Part shown: one piece after another, positions 48,288 to 60,119 of the stretch
Layout of the letters: each line of letters begins with the position of its first letter
How positions within the stretch are numbered: position 1 is the first letter of the stretch
Origin: Tolypeutes matacus
Taxonomy: Eukaryota; Chordata; Mammalia; Cingulata; Chlamyphoridae
Direction of reading: 5' to 3'
Length of the DNA: 64,000 bases
Assembly: GCA_026826555.1 (NCBI GenBank)
Contig: JAKSZT010054567.1
Location: 299,824 to 363,823, forward strand
Made by a program: the position numbers and the translations under genes
Notes under the pieces: model-generated
The model's input: only the letters and a program-made list of their open reading frames with translations
Databases searched by the model: none
Told to the model about the DNA's origin: nothing

Positions 48288-49400
48288 ACCCTGAAGCTTT
48301 TAATAATGGAAAAATAGAATATGGAATGTAATTAAAAAGAAAATTCAGCGGGAAACAATAAGTTTTGAAAGACTGCAGACCTATGAAGGACTGATTGAAA
48401 ATGTAGGCTATGAATTTGAAGAGGGGAATGTGGTCATTTAGGATCTGAGTAAATAAAGGAAGCCTCTGATAAAGGAAGAAAGATGAAGAAAGACTCACAT
48501 CAACTGAAACTAAAGAATAGGGCCTATAAGAAAACCATGAAAAACACTTCAGTGCTGTCAACTCCCTCTGTGTCCCAGCCTGGTTCTCACTCACTTGGAC
48601 AGAAACTCCCTTACATTTCTTCCATCTGCCATTCATGAATTCTCTTCTTATTCCAACTTGAAATTTTTATCCAGTTTGGTAATGTGATTGCATGATTGTG
48701 GGAAAATGACAAAAGACCTGTATTTTAATTCAAGCACCATCTCAAAACCGAACTGAGCCTGGACCTTTAAGGAAGTTACAATATAAAAAAGAACAAAGTG
48801 AATAACCTTTCACCTTAAAGGTGGAGCATACACAATCACTTAGCAAAAGACCTGAGAATATCTGAGACTTGCATCTCAAAGCTGGATCCAAAATGCCATG
48901 TAAAGGTTCCAAATATTTCAGAAATGGTCAGCACTTTATTTTCAAAATTTGAACTGTATAGAGAAGCTATCCATTCCCAATGTGGTTGTGTTGCTCTAGT
49001 TTTTCAGGAACACATCCAGCATCTAGTTCTCCAGCACAGCTTCCTCTGAATATCTTTTAATTGTGGTTGATGCTTCTGGTTGAGTTAAAACAATCACATG
49101 TCATGTGTATGTATGTGTTTATGGGGACACTGTTATGAACAAACGTCTCCCAAAGAACAGAGAAGAGCAAATGCCTGGGGATAGGGTCTTGAACAGAACA
49201 CAACACAAGCACCCCCTCCCTGTTTTAAAAATCGTAATGATTTGCGTTGTATTCCAAAATAAATGTCTGTTTATATAAAAATACTTTAAGTTATTTATTA
49301 TCAACTACATTGGTTTTTTTCCCACCCACCCCTTAAAATTGATGCTTCGGGAAGATACACCCTTATTATCACCATCTGATGAGGCAATGAGGCTTAGAGG
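47740..49400. other. Stretch without a gene
   Basis: Contains an A-run with aaataaa near 47866-47890 and an (AT)n/(TATA)n run at 48257-48290. The remainder appears unique. No ORF with support. It lies upstream of the CpG island. Confidence 0.4.
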
Positions 49401-49429
49401 CTTCAGGTTTCCTCTCCATCGCGGTCACA

Positions 49430-49660
49430 AACAGTGACCCACATTCAGGAGGTTACACATACACACAGATCCATACACAATCTTGCTCCCACTACAAATA
49501 CACATACACACATACACACACACAAACACCAATCTTACACGCATTCAACTTCTCATTCACTGAACAATGCCCCTAAACCCAGTCACACACGCAGTCTCAC
49601 CACGGTCTCACACACACTCGTACCCTCTTTTAATCACTCTCAAATACATGCCTGGACTCG
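49430..49660. repeat. Degenerate (CA)-rich stretch
   Basis: Repeated cacacatacaca and ctcaca words on the plus strand, just upstream of the CpG island. Confidence 0.75.
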
Positions 49661-49669
49661 CGGATTCCT

Positions 49670-50330
49670 TCCCCAACATTCCCCAGGCTAGTTTGATCCC
49701 AGACGCTCAAATCCCTCGGTTGGGTTCGCTCTTCTGGCTTCTCGCCACGCTCCGTTGCAGCCTTCGTCAGGAGCGTCTGCGCACTCCCAGGGCTAAGCGG
49801 AATTCCGAGGAGCCTCCCGGACGCAGGTCGGCTGGGTCCCAACCGCCCCGCCGGGCCTCAGTGCCTAGAGGACGCAGGTCATCCTGACCCGGCCCATCCC
49901 GCCCCCAGCGACGGCCTAGACTACATTTCCCAGGAGACCCGGTATGGCGCAGGGTGAGTGACTGCAACCCAACGGAGCCGCACTGCGAAGCTGGGCTGAG
50001 GCTCTCGAAGGCTCCGATGCGCAACTCGGCTCTTGCAGGCAGTGTGGGCCTGGTCCAGGTTCCGCGCCGCGGGCAGTCGGGCTGACCTGGCCGTAGTTTT
50101 GGCGGCCTGTCGCTTTCTGGACTACATCTCCCAGAGGCCTCTAGGCCCGGTGACCGCTCTCGCGGGAATTCGACCTTTCGGGGGCAGTGGGCGAGATTTT
50201 CCTGCTCTGTGTGGCTTGTGGCTTCAGGGCTCTGTGGGTAGTGGGCTTGGCCTGTGCTGACCCGAGCTGAGCCCGCTGAACTGGAGGAGGCGAAGGTGAG
50301 GCTGCCGAGAGCTGGGTTTGGAGCAGGGTG
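49670..50330. promoter_or_regulatory. CpG island promoter with two ZNF143-type motifs
   Basis: The only CpG-dense G+C-rich stretch in the window. Two ACTACAnnTCCCAG motifs lie at 49920-49933 (ACTACATTTCCCAG) and 50121-50134 (ACTACATCTCCCAG). This is the ZNF143/SBS promoter element, common in CpG-island promoters of KRAB zinc-finger genes. No TATA box. It probably starts the plus-strand gene whose exons end at 50295 and 51292, and could also serve the minus strand. Confidence 0.85.
50135..50295 (+). other. Probable untranslated first exon of a KRAB zinc-finger-type gene
   Basis: Start is approximate (no TATA; placed after the second ZNF143 motif). The 3' end is a strong donor, GGCGAAG|gtgaggctg, at 50295/50296. 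A second strong plus-strand donor, GCAGG|gtgagtga, lies near 49953 and could end an alternative first exon. No ORF with a supported start lies in this exon. Confidence 0.6.
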
Positions 50331-50389
50331 TGTCGGGAACCTCCGGCCTGTGCCGGGTGTGTCGGAGAGCAGATTGAAATGAGGAGATT

Positions 50390-50990
50390 GTGAGGGTGTG
50401 TATATGATTGTGACTGTTTCCCAGGGGTGGGCGTGTGTCTGTGTGATCGTGACTGTCCCTGTGAGGGAGGGGTAGGGAGGCCTTGGCTGTGCAGTTATGA
50501 TTGTGCGTGTGTTATTGTGTGACTGGGTGTGGCATTGTGTGTTCGTGGAGGTGGGGTGCTTTGATTACGGTTGTGATGTGTGCCCTCGTGGTGTGTGTAT
50601 GTCTTTATGACCATGTGCTGAACTGTGGGAGGAGGAGGGCCTGGAGTGTTGTTTGTGATTGTGAATCCCCATGGTGTGTGCGTGTGCCTTAAATGTACCA
50701 TTGTGACTGCTTCTCGGTGGATGGGTGTTTGTGTGAGATATTGTGGGTGAAAGGTACGTGTGAATTTGTTGTCACTGTGTTCCCATGGTGTGTGGCACGG
50801 TGTGGGTGTGGGGTGCCTATGACTCTGCAGTTGTGGCTGTGTGTGTTCCAGTGCTGTGATTGTATAGCCTTGTGCAAGCCATTGTATATAGGTGTGGTGT
50901 GCTGTAACTGTTTGTGTCCCCAGAGTGTGAGTTTTGTGATTGTGTGTGTCTCGGTGTTAGCTACTGTGGGAGTGAGGCGCCTTTGTCTGT
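50390..50990 (+). repeat. Degenerate (TGTG)-rich stretch in intron 1
   Basis: 600 bp dominated by tgtgtgt/tgtgattgtgactgt words with strong strand asymmetry. Similar GT-rich stretches follow first exons of many KRAB zinc-finger genes (from memory). The ORFs here are repeat-driven. Confidence 0.7.
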
Positions 50991-51220
50991 GCCTTTGTGT
51001 CTCCAGCGCTCTGTTCCCAGGAGAGCTCTGTGAGATCAGGGACAGATTCTGCCCAGAAATGCAGTGACCCTGCTCTTGTCTATGATGCCAGGATTGGGCA
51101 GGATGCTATAGACTTCTCTGTTGGTGGTGGTCCATAGAGGCTGGACCTGGGTGACCTCTGAAATGTCCATCTTGGCTCCCTGGAGAGCCTGGTATTTCTG
51201 ACTCTTTTTTCCTTCCACAG

Positions 51221-51292
51221 CTCTGCCCTGCTTGGATAGAGGTTTCCAGAGAGGAGAGAATGGCAGTTGAACATCCACAAGGCACTTCTAAG
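51221..51292 (+). CDS. Start-codon exon of a probable KRAB zinc-finger gene
   Basis: A 72-bp exon with a strong acceptor (ttttttccttccacag, ends 51220) and donor AAG|gtagct. The layout is typical of KRAB zinc-finger second exons: about 39 bp of 5' UTR (ctctgccctg..., gaggagaga) then ATG at 51260 and 11 codons, M-A-V-E-H-P-Q-G-T-S-K, ending in phase 0. A KRAB-A exon would be expected next in phase 0, but none was found in 51293-64000, so it should lie to the right. The assignment rests on exon form and promoter context, not on a KRAB domain in view. Confidence 0.65.
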
Positions 51293-51620
51293 GTAGCTTG
51301 GCATTTCCCCTTGTTCCCTGAAATCCCCTTTTCTTTGCAGGACATGACTTGTTTTCCTTCTTGAAAATTCTTGCCCATCAGATGACCAGATCTCTGGAAT
51401 TTCCCCTTTGATAAAAAGTGATTGCTCCAAAGTACACCCCTTCCTGCCCCCCACAACACCTGATTTTCACTTATTAATTTGTTTTCTTTATGCTCTTTTT
51501 TTAAAACAGTGTTTCTGATTATACAAGTAAAAAGACTATTATTATATTGAAATAATTTCATAAGTACAGAAATCCCCAATAACTAAAATTCAAATTCCCA
51601 ATTAAAACCATTGTTAACTT
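51293..51620 (+). other. Intron start of the plus-strand KRAB-type gene
   Basis: Unique-looking sequence before L1 begins. Minus-strand ORFs of 80-157 codons across 51036-51579 overlap the exon and splice sites and are probably chance. Confidence 0.45.
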
Positions 51621-53100
51621 TTTAATATTTTCTTCCCAGTTTGATGGGCTATAAAATGATTTTAAAATATTGCATTCGTATGGTATTTACCAATTTATAT
51701 GCAACATTTTCCGTTAAAATTACATTTAATTATTTTCCCACATAATTTAGTATTTGGAAACATTTTTATAGATGTGGTTTATTTGAATATCTATGGCATA
51801 TTTTTTTCTTTCAAATTAGATACAGAAATGTTATAAAACACCCATCGTACAGTTTAACAATAATTATGAAGACCAATGTAAGGAGTACCTAGGTCAGGAA
51901 ACAGAATATAGCCATTACCAAAGACACCTCCAATGTATCCCCCAAAAATGAAAAAAAATAAATGTGCTTCTCTGATGATAACCACTGGTGGTCATTTCTT
52001 TGCCTTTCATTAGCACTTTACTACCTATGTATGAATCCTAAAATAATATAGGTTTTGTTTTTGTCTGTTTTGTGTCTTTGTATGAATAGAATCTTTTGTC
52101 ATTGTTGTATATTGCTGTATATACTTTTCCATTGTATGAATATACCCCAATTTATTTATCCATTCTACTCTTGATGGACATTTTATTTGCATCCAGTTTT
52201 GGGCTACTATGAGCAACGTGGCTATAAATATTTTGTATACATTCTCAGGTGCACATGTGCTTGCATTTGTTTAGGATATATAGATAGCAAATGAATTGCT
52301 GATGGATAGAATTTATATGTCTTCAATTTTACTAGACAGCGCCAAACTGTTCTCTAAAGATGTTGTAGAAGTTTTTCCTTGTACCAGCAGTTTATGAAGG
52401 TTTCTTTTGCTCCACATTCATGCCAGCCCTTGACATGGTCATACTTTAAAATTTTTGTCAATCTAGTGGGTGTATTATGGTATTATAATTTATATTTTCC
52501 TTGTTATAAATGAGTTTGAGCACCATTTCCTGGCCATTTGTTGGTCTCTTTTATAAAATGCTTATTCAAATATTTTGCAAATTTTTAATTGGGTTGCTTT
52601 TCTTTTACTGATTTATAGCAGTTCTATATATCTTTTATAGCAAACCTATATATATATATATGTACATATATTCTGTATATATAGTATATTAGTCTTTGTT
52701 TGTTGTATGTGTGACAAATATTTTTTCCTGTTCTGGCTTGGTTTTTCACCATTTATGGTATCTTTTGATGAATAGAAGTTCTGGCTTTCAATATAATGAA
52801 ACCTTTTCCTGTGGTTAGTACTTGTTCAAAAATTTTCTGCTCCCTGGAGTAATAAAGATTTTCTTCTATGTTTTATTCTAAAAACCTTTATCATTTTTGG
52901 TTTTAACATTTAGGTCTTTAAGCTACCTGGAATTGATTTCTATGCAATAGGGATCCAATTTCATTCCCCCCGCTCCCCACTTGAATATACAATTGCCCAA
53001 GTATTATTTATTGAAAAGTTCATCTTTTCTTCACTGATCACCAGTGCTAGTTTAGTAAAAAAAAATCAAGTCCTTTGTATTATTAATCTATTATGTTTTA
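51620..53100 (-). mobile_element. Old L1 (L1M), minus strand
   Basis: 3' UTR and ORF2 end read backwards ('ccatttatttatccattctac', 'ccaaactgttctctaaaga', 'ttgcaaatttttaattgggttgc'). Confidence 0.75.
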
Positions 53101-54500
53101 TTTTTAACTACAACTACCCTCTACCCCCCACTATCCTATGCCAGGCAGTTTGTGTCTCCATATCTTTGTCATCTATTCTCATCAACCCTTCAGTGAAAAT
53201 ATTGGCTTCATAAGTGAAAAAAAAGAAAAATACTCTCATATTATTTCATCCACACTCTCTCTGTATGTAAAGAGCCTGGGCTCCAGTATCAGAAGGATGT
53301 GGCTTCTGGTCTAATCTTAACTTTACCATCTGTGTAAATAATAATAATAATGTGATAATGTGTAAATGAGAGATTAGATGGCATGTGTAAAATACACGTC
53401 AGATGTTCAATAAATGCTTTACTTTCCATATGTGGGGCCTCTATAGGTCATTACAATTTAAAGGCCTCCTAGTGGCTCCCAAAGGGATCTTATACACAAA
53501 TTTTGCTCCCTAGCAACATTTTAAATCCTTGAGAGCCAGGATTGTGTCTTTCAATTCTCTTACATATGTAACTTTTGAATTATTTTAACTTTATTTTGCT
53601 GTGAATTGGGGCTCTAAATTCAGGGTTTTTTTTTTCGACATTCACCCAATCTTATTCCAATACCATTTATTCAGTAATAACTTCCTTCCTTTGCCTTTAC
53701 TTTGCTCTGCTTACTAGGTGATATTTAAACTGTTTGTATTATATATTTGTATTTTTTTCTGCTCTTTGATCTATGTCTCTGGGCTTCTACCTATACCATG
53801 TTTCGATTATTGTTTCTTTTTAAAATCTTTGAATACCTGATAAAAATGTCACTTCTTTTCTGAGGATAGCTCTATTCTTTCTTCCTATCATTACAAAAAA
53901 TTTAGAAAACAGAAGCATAAAGAACAAAGGTCGTTTATAATCCTTTAACTGCTGTCAAATTGTTGGAGCAAAAACAGAATTTTTTTAAATGTGATCATAC
54001 TATGGCTATTGACCTATAAGTTGCTTAATCATCCCAAAATGCATTTTGAATGACTCTCCATGTGTTTACACAGTTATCTTTACCATGATTTGTAGTGCCC
54101 TCATGGTATTACCATTTCACCAAGCTCTTTTTTAAAAAAAGCCAAAAAAAAAACATTGTTTGCTTACAAAGTATTGCCATTATAAACAAGGAACATCTGC
54201 TTAAGCCAAATACTTCTCTAGTGTTTTCTTTCTTAAAAAAGTAAATTATAATTGCATAAGTAGTTAACATATTTTTCTTGTAAAAAATAACTTACCTATT
54301 ATAGAGAGGCTCAAGTCCTGTGTGACCACAGTCCCCAATCCCAGGTATCTCCCCAAAAGAAACCATTGCAATCAGTTAATTATTTATCCTTTTTACTTTA
54401 ATTGTATACATTTAAATATATACTCATGTAAATGTATATATGGATACTGTTTTGTCACTTAGAAATATTTCTATATAAAAAGTATTATATGTGCATACTG
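53100..54500 (-). mobile_element. Mixed old repeat fragments (MIR, L1M)
   Basis: 53270-53430 is a plus-sense MIR ('gggctccagtatcagaagga...tcaataaatgcttt'). 53570-54110 and 54240-54500 look like decayed L1M minus strand. No coding region. Confidence 0.5.
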
Positions 54501-54509
54501 CAAAATGTG

Positions 54510-54610
54510 GAAAATAAAGTAATTGCGTCATAGGGTTGGTCTGAAGATTGAGCTGCTTCATATCAGGACCTGACACATATTAAATGGTCACTAAATGTTG
54601 GTTATTTTAC
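54510..54610 (+). mobile_element. MIR 3' fragment
   Basis: 'catagggttggtctgaagatt...ctgacacatattaaatggtc' follows MIR in the plus sense. Confidence 0.6.
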
Positions 54611-55004
54611 CCCTCTGAAACTTTTTCATTCTAATTGGAGAATTGTCCCCATATGTGTAGAGCTACCTCACTTTAATTACTTCATCTAAGAGACCATATT
54701 TTGCACTCTGGTATATTTAATCAGTCTTCCTGTTTTTAAAACATTTAGATTTTCTATAGTTAACACTGTTTAAAACAGTGCCCCAAATGAACATCTATGT
54801 ACAGGACTCCTCTAAGGATACTAAAGTTAAATTATGGGGCCAATAGAGTATGCATATTTTAAACTTAAGTATTTCCAAATTAAACTTAAAAGTGGCTTGA
54901 TCACTCCACACTACACTCAGATGTCTGCCAGTTATGTTGCTTATGGCTACATAAGGTACAGAAAAGCACTGGTAACAAGACAGAGGGTTAATGACTGCTT
55001 TTCA

Positions 55005-55279
55005 TTTAAAGTAGTTGTTCTTAATGTTGGTTACGGATGTCTGGAAACACAAACTACCTGGAGGAGTGATTCTGACCTAATTGGTCTGGAATATGGCCTA
55101 GGTATCACCATTTTTAAAAGGTCCCCAGATGCTATAGTTGAGAATGATTTAAGCTTATACATTAAATCATTCTCAAGAAAAACAATAAGATTTAATTGGT
55201 CTGGAGTGAGATACATGCCTTAGAATTTTTAAAAAGCAACCCAGTTCTAATGTGTAATCAGGGTTGAGAACCACTGCTT
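55005..55279 (+). mobile_element. Two MER5A-type hAT remnants in tandem
   Basis: 55005-55152 and 55160-55279 each carry the MER5A order (ctgaccta/gatttaattggtctgga, then 'ggcctaggtatcaccatttttaaaa' or a decayed form). The second ends with the terminal inverted repeat 'cagggttgagaaccactg' (55259-55276). Confidence 0.75.
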
Positions 55280-55820
55280 AGACAAATCATGTTTCTTTTT
55301 CTGGAGCTGAGCACAGTAGCTATAAAAAAAAAAAAATCAACATTCTTTTAGTAAGGAAAAGAGGAAGGGATGATTTGGGGGGAGGCAATTAACAGTATTT
55401 GCCATATCTGTACACTTGCCACCAGTTAATATTATGAAAAATGTCATTGTTTGGTCATTTTGGGGTATTTTGGGAGACAGAAGACCTAAAGCATGTGGTG
55501 TACCTACCACCTTTGATTAGAGTCATTTTTTTTTCCAAAGAGCAATCTTTGGATTTTGTGATTCTTACCTATTTTTAAGTTTTTATTTTAATTGTTATTA
55601 TCAATTCTTTCCTGCTTTTTTTTGAGATTCTTTTGTTGCAGTGTTAAATTCAAAGCCAGTTTGAGTTACTTTCTTTTTTAAAAGGCATTTGATGCTATTA
55701 ATTTTTCTTTTATTGGTTAGTTTCCCTGTGTCCAGTTTTTGATATATTTTGCTCTGCTTTTCACTTGATTTCCATTTAGTTTCATATTTAACTTGAGAAT
55801 TATTTGGGAATGTATCTTTT
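55280..55820. other. Stretch without identified features
   Basis: T-rich sequence with A(12) at 55326-55337. Possibly L1M minus-strand derived; no gene. Confidence 0.35.
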
Positions 55821-58000
55821 TGGTAACTTTTAAATTTTGATTAAGTTTCAAATTTGCAGAAAAGTTACAAGAATAGTACAAAGGATTTCTGTGCACTCTT
55901 TACCAGATTAACCAATTGTGTACATTTTATCCCATTTGCTTTATCATTCCCATGTACACTTGTTCTCACTCACTCTCTCTACACACATACACACAATACA
56001 CACTGTTATCTACTATTATCTTATTCCACAGTCTATATTCAAATTTTGTCAGTTCCAATATTATTTTTAATAGCTTTCCACCCTACCCTCACCACCTCTC
56101 CCCACCACTCCCTGTCCAGGATCTGGTCCAGGATCATACATTGCATTTATTTATCATGTCTCTTTAGTCTTCTTTAATCTGGAAGAGTTCTTTTCTCTCT
56201 CTTTTTCTTTAAGGACCTCAACATTTTTGAAGAGTACGGACCAATTATTTTGTAGGTCATCCCTTAATTTGTGTTTGTCTTATGTTTCATCATACTTGCA
56301 TTTAGATCATAAATATTAGTGGCAAGAATACCACAAAAGTTTTATTGTATCCTTTTCAGTGCATCATATCAGGAGATACATGATGTTGACATGTCCCATT
56401 ATTGGAAATGTTTACTTTGATAATTAGTTAAGATGGTGTCTACTGTATTTCCCCATTGTAAGGTTAGTATTTGTTGCTATATAATTAATAATTTGTGGGG
56501 AGTTGCTTGAAACCATGTAACTTATTTGTCACCAAACTTTCACCCACTAATTTTAGCATCCATTGATAATTATTGTCAGAAACCATTATTACTATGATGT
56601 TTTTAAAGAGATGTTTGTTCTATTTTGCTAGGCTGCCAAAATGTAGATACCATGAAATGGGTTGGCTTTTAAAAACGGAAATTTATTAATGAACAAGCTT
56701 ACACTTTTGAGGCTGAGAAAAATGTCCAAATCAAGGCATCATCAGGCAATGCTTTCTGCCCAAAGACTGGCTGCCGTGATCCTTGGCATCTCTGTCACAT
56801 GGCAAAGCACATGGCGGCATCTGCTGGTCTTTCCCTTCTCTTCTGTTTTTTTTTTCCTTTCAAAAGCTTTTTGCTTCTGTGGCTTTTTTTCTTCTTTGTC
56901 TGAATTTCATTCTCTTATAAAGGACTCCAGTAAGGATTAAGACCCACCCTGAATGAGGTGGGTCACATCTCAAGTTAAGATCCTACTCACCAAAAGATCT
57001 TACTTAAAATAGATCCACACCCACAGGAATGGGTGTGATTAAGTTTAAGAATATACCTTTCTGGGGTCCATACAGCTTCAAACCATCACAATGTTTTCTT
57101 AAAAATCTGTACTCTTTGACTATATTAGTTAGCATTCTATTGTAAGGAAGAACTTTCCTTTCTCCCTCATTTATTTATTTGTTATTTATTTCAATATGAA
57201 TTCATAGATTTTTACTTAATTCAATGGTTTATTATCTGTTAATAATCACTATTTTGATACTCAAGTTGTCCCAGATTTGGCCAGTGGGAGTCCATTCAGT
57301 TTGGCTTCTGTGTTCTTTTGACTTATTTCTGTGATTCTTTGAGCATTTTCTTAGTTTTTGACATAACAAGGTATTCTAGACTCATATTTTACACTCTTAG
57401 CTCCACCCTGGATTCAACCATTTCTCTAAAGAGCCCTGGTTCTTTTTAGTGAAGAATGACATTTAGTAACCAAGGTCTATGATAGGATGACAGCATTCGT
57501 TCTGTTCTTACTCCATTCTACATTTGTAACTCCTTTCGCCAATAATTAAAAACCTGACTTCCATCCTTAGAATGTTTACTTATTTGCTCAATTCTAGAAT
57601 ATACAAAAATATAGTTTTAGAATTGCTAACTCATACTGTAGTGAAAACCTACTAAATAGAGCTCAGTATACATTTATAGTTCTCTTTGTCTTTAGACTAA
57701 GAGTACATAGTCAATATACTGTGTTCAAAAATTATTTGAATTAGTTTTTTTATTCCTCCCACCACCTTCAGTATGGTTATAGTATTCCTTTGAAATACAT
57801 TTAGGTTTATTTGTTCCTGTTTCTATTCTGTTTGACTTTTTTTTTTTTTTTAATTCTATTCTTGTTGATTCGATTTTATGAGTATGTAAAACATTTACAT
57901 GGTTCCAAAAGTTAAAACTATACAAAAAGGTACAGATAGAGCAGTGTCATTCTAGTCTTATTTTTGGTATATAAGTTGTTTCCTCCTGAATCATCATATG
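55820..58000 (-). mobile_element. Old L1 tail (L1M), minus strand, split by an LTR
   Basis: 55820-56621 and 57092-58000 form one L1M 3' region backwards ('ttcaaatttgcagaaaagttacaag', 'aaatttcacccactaattttagcatcc'-like, 'ccagatttggccagtgggag'). The LTR at 56622-57091 splits it. Confidence 0.7.
56622..57091 (-). mobile_element. Solo MaLR-type LTR, minus strand
   Basis: Family of 4981-5475 in reverse ('ctaggctgccaaaatg', 'ataaaggactccagtaaggatta', 'cttcaaaccatcaca' end). Confidence 0.78.
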
Positions 58001-59265
58001 CATCTGTCTTCCTGGAACTTGCTGAGATTTGGCCCTAGTTATGTTTCCAATGGCATTGGAATGATTGTGGTGGGTTTTGAGGAGAATGTGCATGCCCTTT
58101 TAAGGCCCTGCTCCAGGTGATGTTATCACAGGGTTTTCAAGCACAGAAAGCTAGTCTCTTCAGACACTGAATTGCAAGGTACTTTTACTGGTAAGAGAGG
58201 CCCACAATGATTTGGGGGTTCAAGATTGTAATTTTCATCTAGGTCCCAGCCAGATGTTCCCATTCCATGTTTTGAAATACCATTCTTTATCAATCAGTGC
58301 CCTAATGTGCACATGAAAACTTGATCAGACTGAATTCAACTTCCATAATTCAGCAATCTACAATTTTTGTACTTGATTTTCAGCAGTATTAGCTTTGAAA
58401 TATTACTACAAGAAATGGGAGAGTCTTTTAGGAATGACATGGAGGTGACTTGAGTTAACAGGTGAGCTTGTCAGTTTCTGTAAGCACTCGTGTACTCAAA
58501 TGAATTCATCTCATATCTCAGTCTTTTAAAGTCATCATTACTACCATGATGTTAAATGCAACAACTATTTGGTTCCAAAGGCAGGTAGCTTCAGTTGGCA
58601 GTTTCTCACAATCCATCAGTTTGTGATGACACTGCATGTCATGGATTTTTGGCATCCCAGATCCCATTGGCAAGGAGCTTTGTACTGCAGCAAAACCCAA
58701 AGAATTAGTAAATATTTGGAAAAGAATAGAACAGCTGAGGGAAACAAAGAGGAAAGTTAAAAAGCATGGCAAAAACAACATCAAAATCCCATTTTTGCAG
58801 GTCTGTCTCCTGAGACCACTTTGGGTATCAATTCTGTTGCAATTAGAATCCAATCAAGAGACAAAAAACACTCAGTTATTTGAATTAGGAAAGTTTAATA
58901 TAAAGAATTATTAATTATAATGGAATTGGAATAATAAAGGATTGGCTAGTAAGAAGTGAAGAGAACTAAAGAACATAACAACTGCGGATATAAGGAGTAG
59001 CCATTGCCCTTAATGGCTGAGATAGAGCACCCAAGGAAGTGGCCATCCCAGGGCTAAGATTCAGACCTTGTTGGAGGGGTCATAGCTGTGGCTCTCAGAG
59101 TGGCAGTTGCTGTGGTGCAGGGCTGGGACTAAGGTAAGGCAAGCAAGGCACTTAGGATGCAAAATTTAAGGACGCACTCATTTATAGGTGTTGACCCTGC
59201 ACTTGCATGAACCTGAGCATGAGTGCCTCAAATTTTTGCACTCTAGGTGTCTCACTCTTAAGGAT
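58000..59265. other. Stretch without an assigned gene
   Basis: 58636-58800 has a short plus-strand lysine-rich frame that I could not assign. 58850-59110 reads like a decayed repeat. No splice-bounded exon or motif is convincing. Confidence 0.3.
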
Positions 59266-59269
59266 GGAG

Positions 59270-59374
59270 CCATATCCATATCCATATCCATATCCATATC
59301 CATATCCATATCCATANNNNNNNNNNCCATATCCATATCCATATCCATATCCATATCCATATCCATATCCATAT
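59270..59374. repeat. (CCATAT)n hexamer array with a 10-N gap
   Basis: Perfect CCATAT units on both sides of ten Ns at 59317-59326. True length is unknown. All open frames across it are produced by the repeat. Confidence 0.97.
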
Positions 59375-59399
59375 GTATCTGTCTGTCTCATGGGAAAAT

Positions 59400-60119
59400 T
59401 TATATTTTTCAAAATTAATGCTTCTTATTGATAAGGAATGATATTTCCATTTATGAGTAGTTTAATATCTTTCAACCCATTTTTATAATTCTATCCACAT
59501 TCCTAAGTACTATATATTCCTAAGTACCTTACATTGATGCTATTTAAAATGTTATTTTTCTAGTTTTATTGTTGGTGTGTAGAGATGCAGTGAACCTGTG
59601 TTGGTTTATTTGTGACAGTTTTGCCAAATCTCTTACTAAATATAATAATTTGTTGAAGAATCTTTTGGAAGTTTCCACATAGGTAATCATAAGATCTGCA
59701 GCCATTGGTTTTGTTTTATACTTTCCTGTGCTTTTATGTTTTTCTTGCTATAACATTGAAGGAGATACATTTAATGTTATATCATGTGGTATGTTTCTTC
59801 CTGTATATTGTAGAATCAATTCATCAGTATAAGGAAATTCCCGACTACTCATAGCTTGTTAAATTTTTTTCTTTTTTTATTATTGATTTTAAATTTTATC
59901 AAATTAAGATTCTCTACTTATTGAAGGTAATTGTGCTTTTTCTCTTTAATCTGTTAATATAGTTAATTACTTAATAGATTTTCTAATGTTGACAAGTTTT
60001 TTTATTCATCTGTGTGCAATTCACAGTACTTTCTATAGAAAAATCTAAGAGTTTAATATAGTATCACCAACATATATGGTTTAACATAGTCAGTTGTAGT
60101 CTAGTGACTTCAAAACCAG
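59400..60119. other. T-rich old L1-like sequence
   Basis: Resembles minus-strand L1M ORF2 (59560-60000, 'tcttactaaatataataatttgttgaag'). Weak. The last 110 bp are duplicated after the LTR. Confidence 0.4.
60008..60119 (+). repeat. Left copy of ~112-bp direct repeat flanking an LTR
   Basis: Matches 60705-60822 with about ten mismatches and small indels ('caattcacagtactttct', 'gtatcaccaacatatat', 'cttc-aaaccagt'). Confidence 0.85.

Noticed and set aside
49434..51067. Several 60-124-codon ORFs around the CpG island
   Set aside because: They come from CA/GT-rich repeats and high G+C, overlap on both strands and ignore the clear splice sites.
51036..51579. Minus-strand ORFs of 80-157 codons
   Set aside because: They span the plus-strand start exon and its splice sites; no motifs or supported start.
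58518..58914. Possible processed pseudogene (overlapping ORFs on both strands)
   Set aside because: I recognise no family, no poly(A)-duplication pair is clear and the frames are short.
59178..59431. ORFs with repeated Met-Asp, Tyr-Gly, Ile-Ser or Tyr-Pro
   Set aside because: Translation of the CCATAT array, running through Ns.
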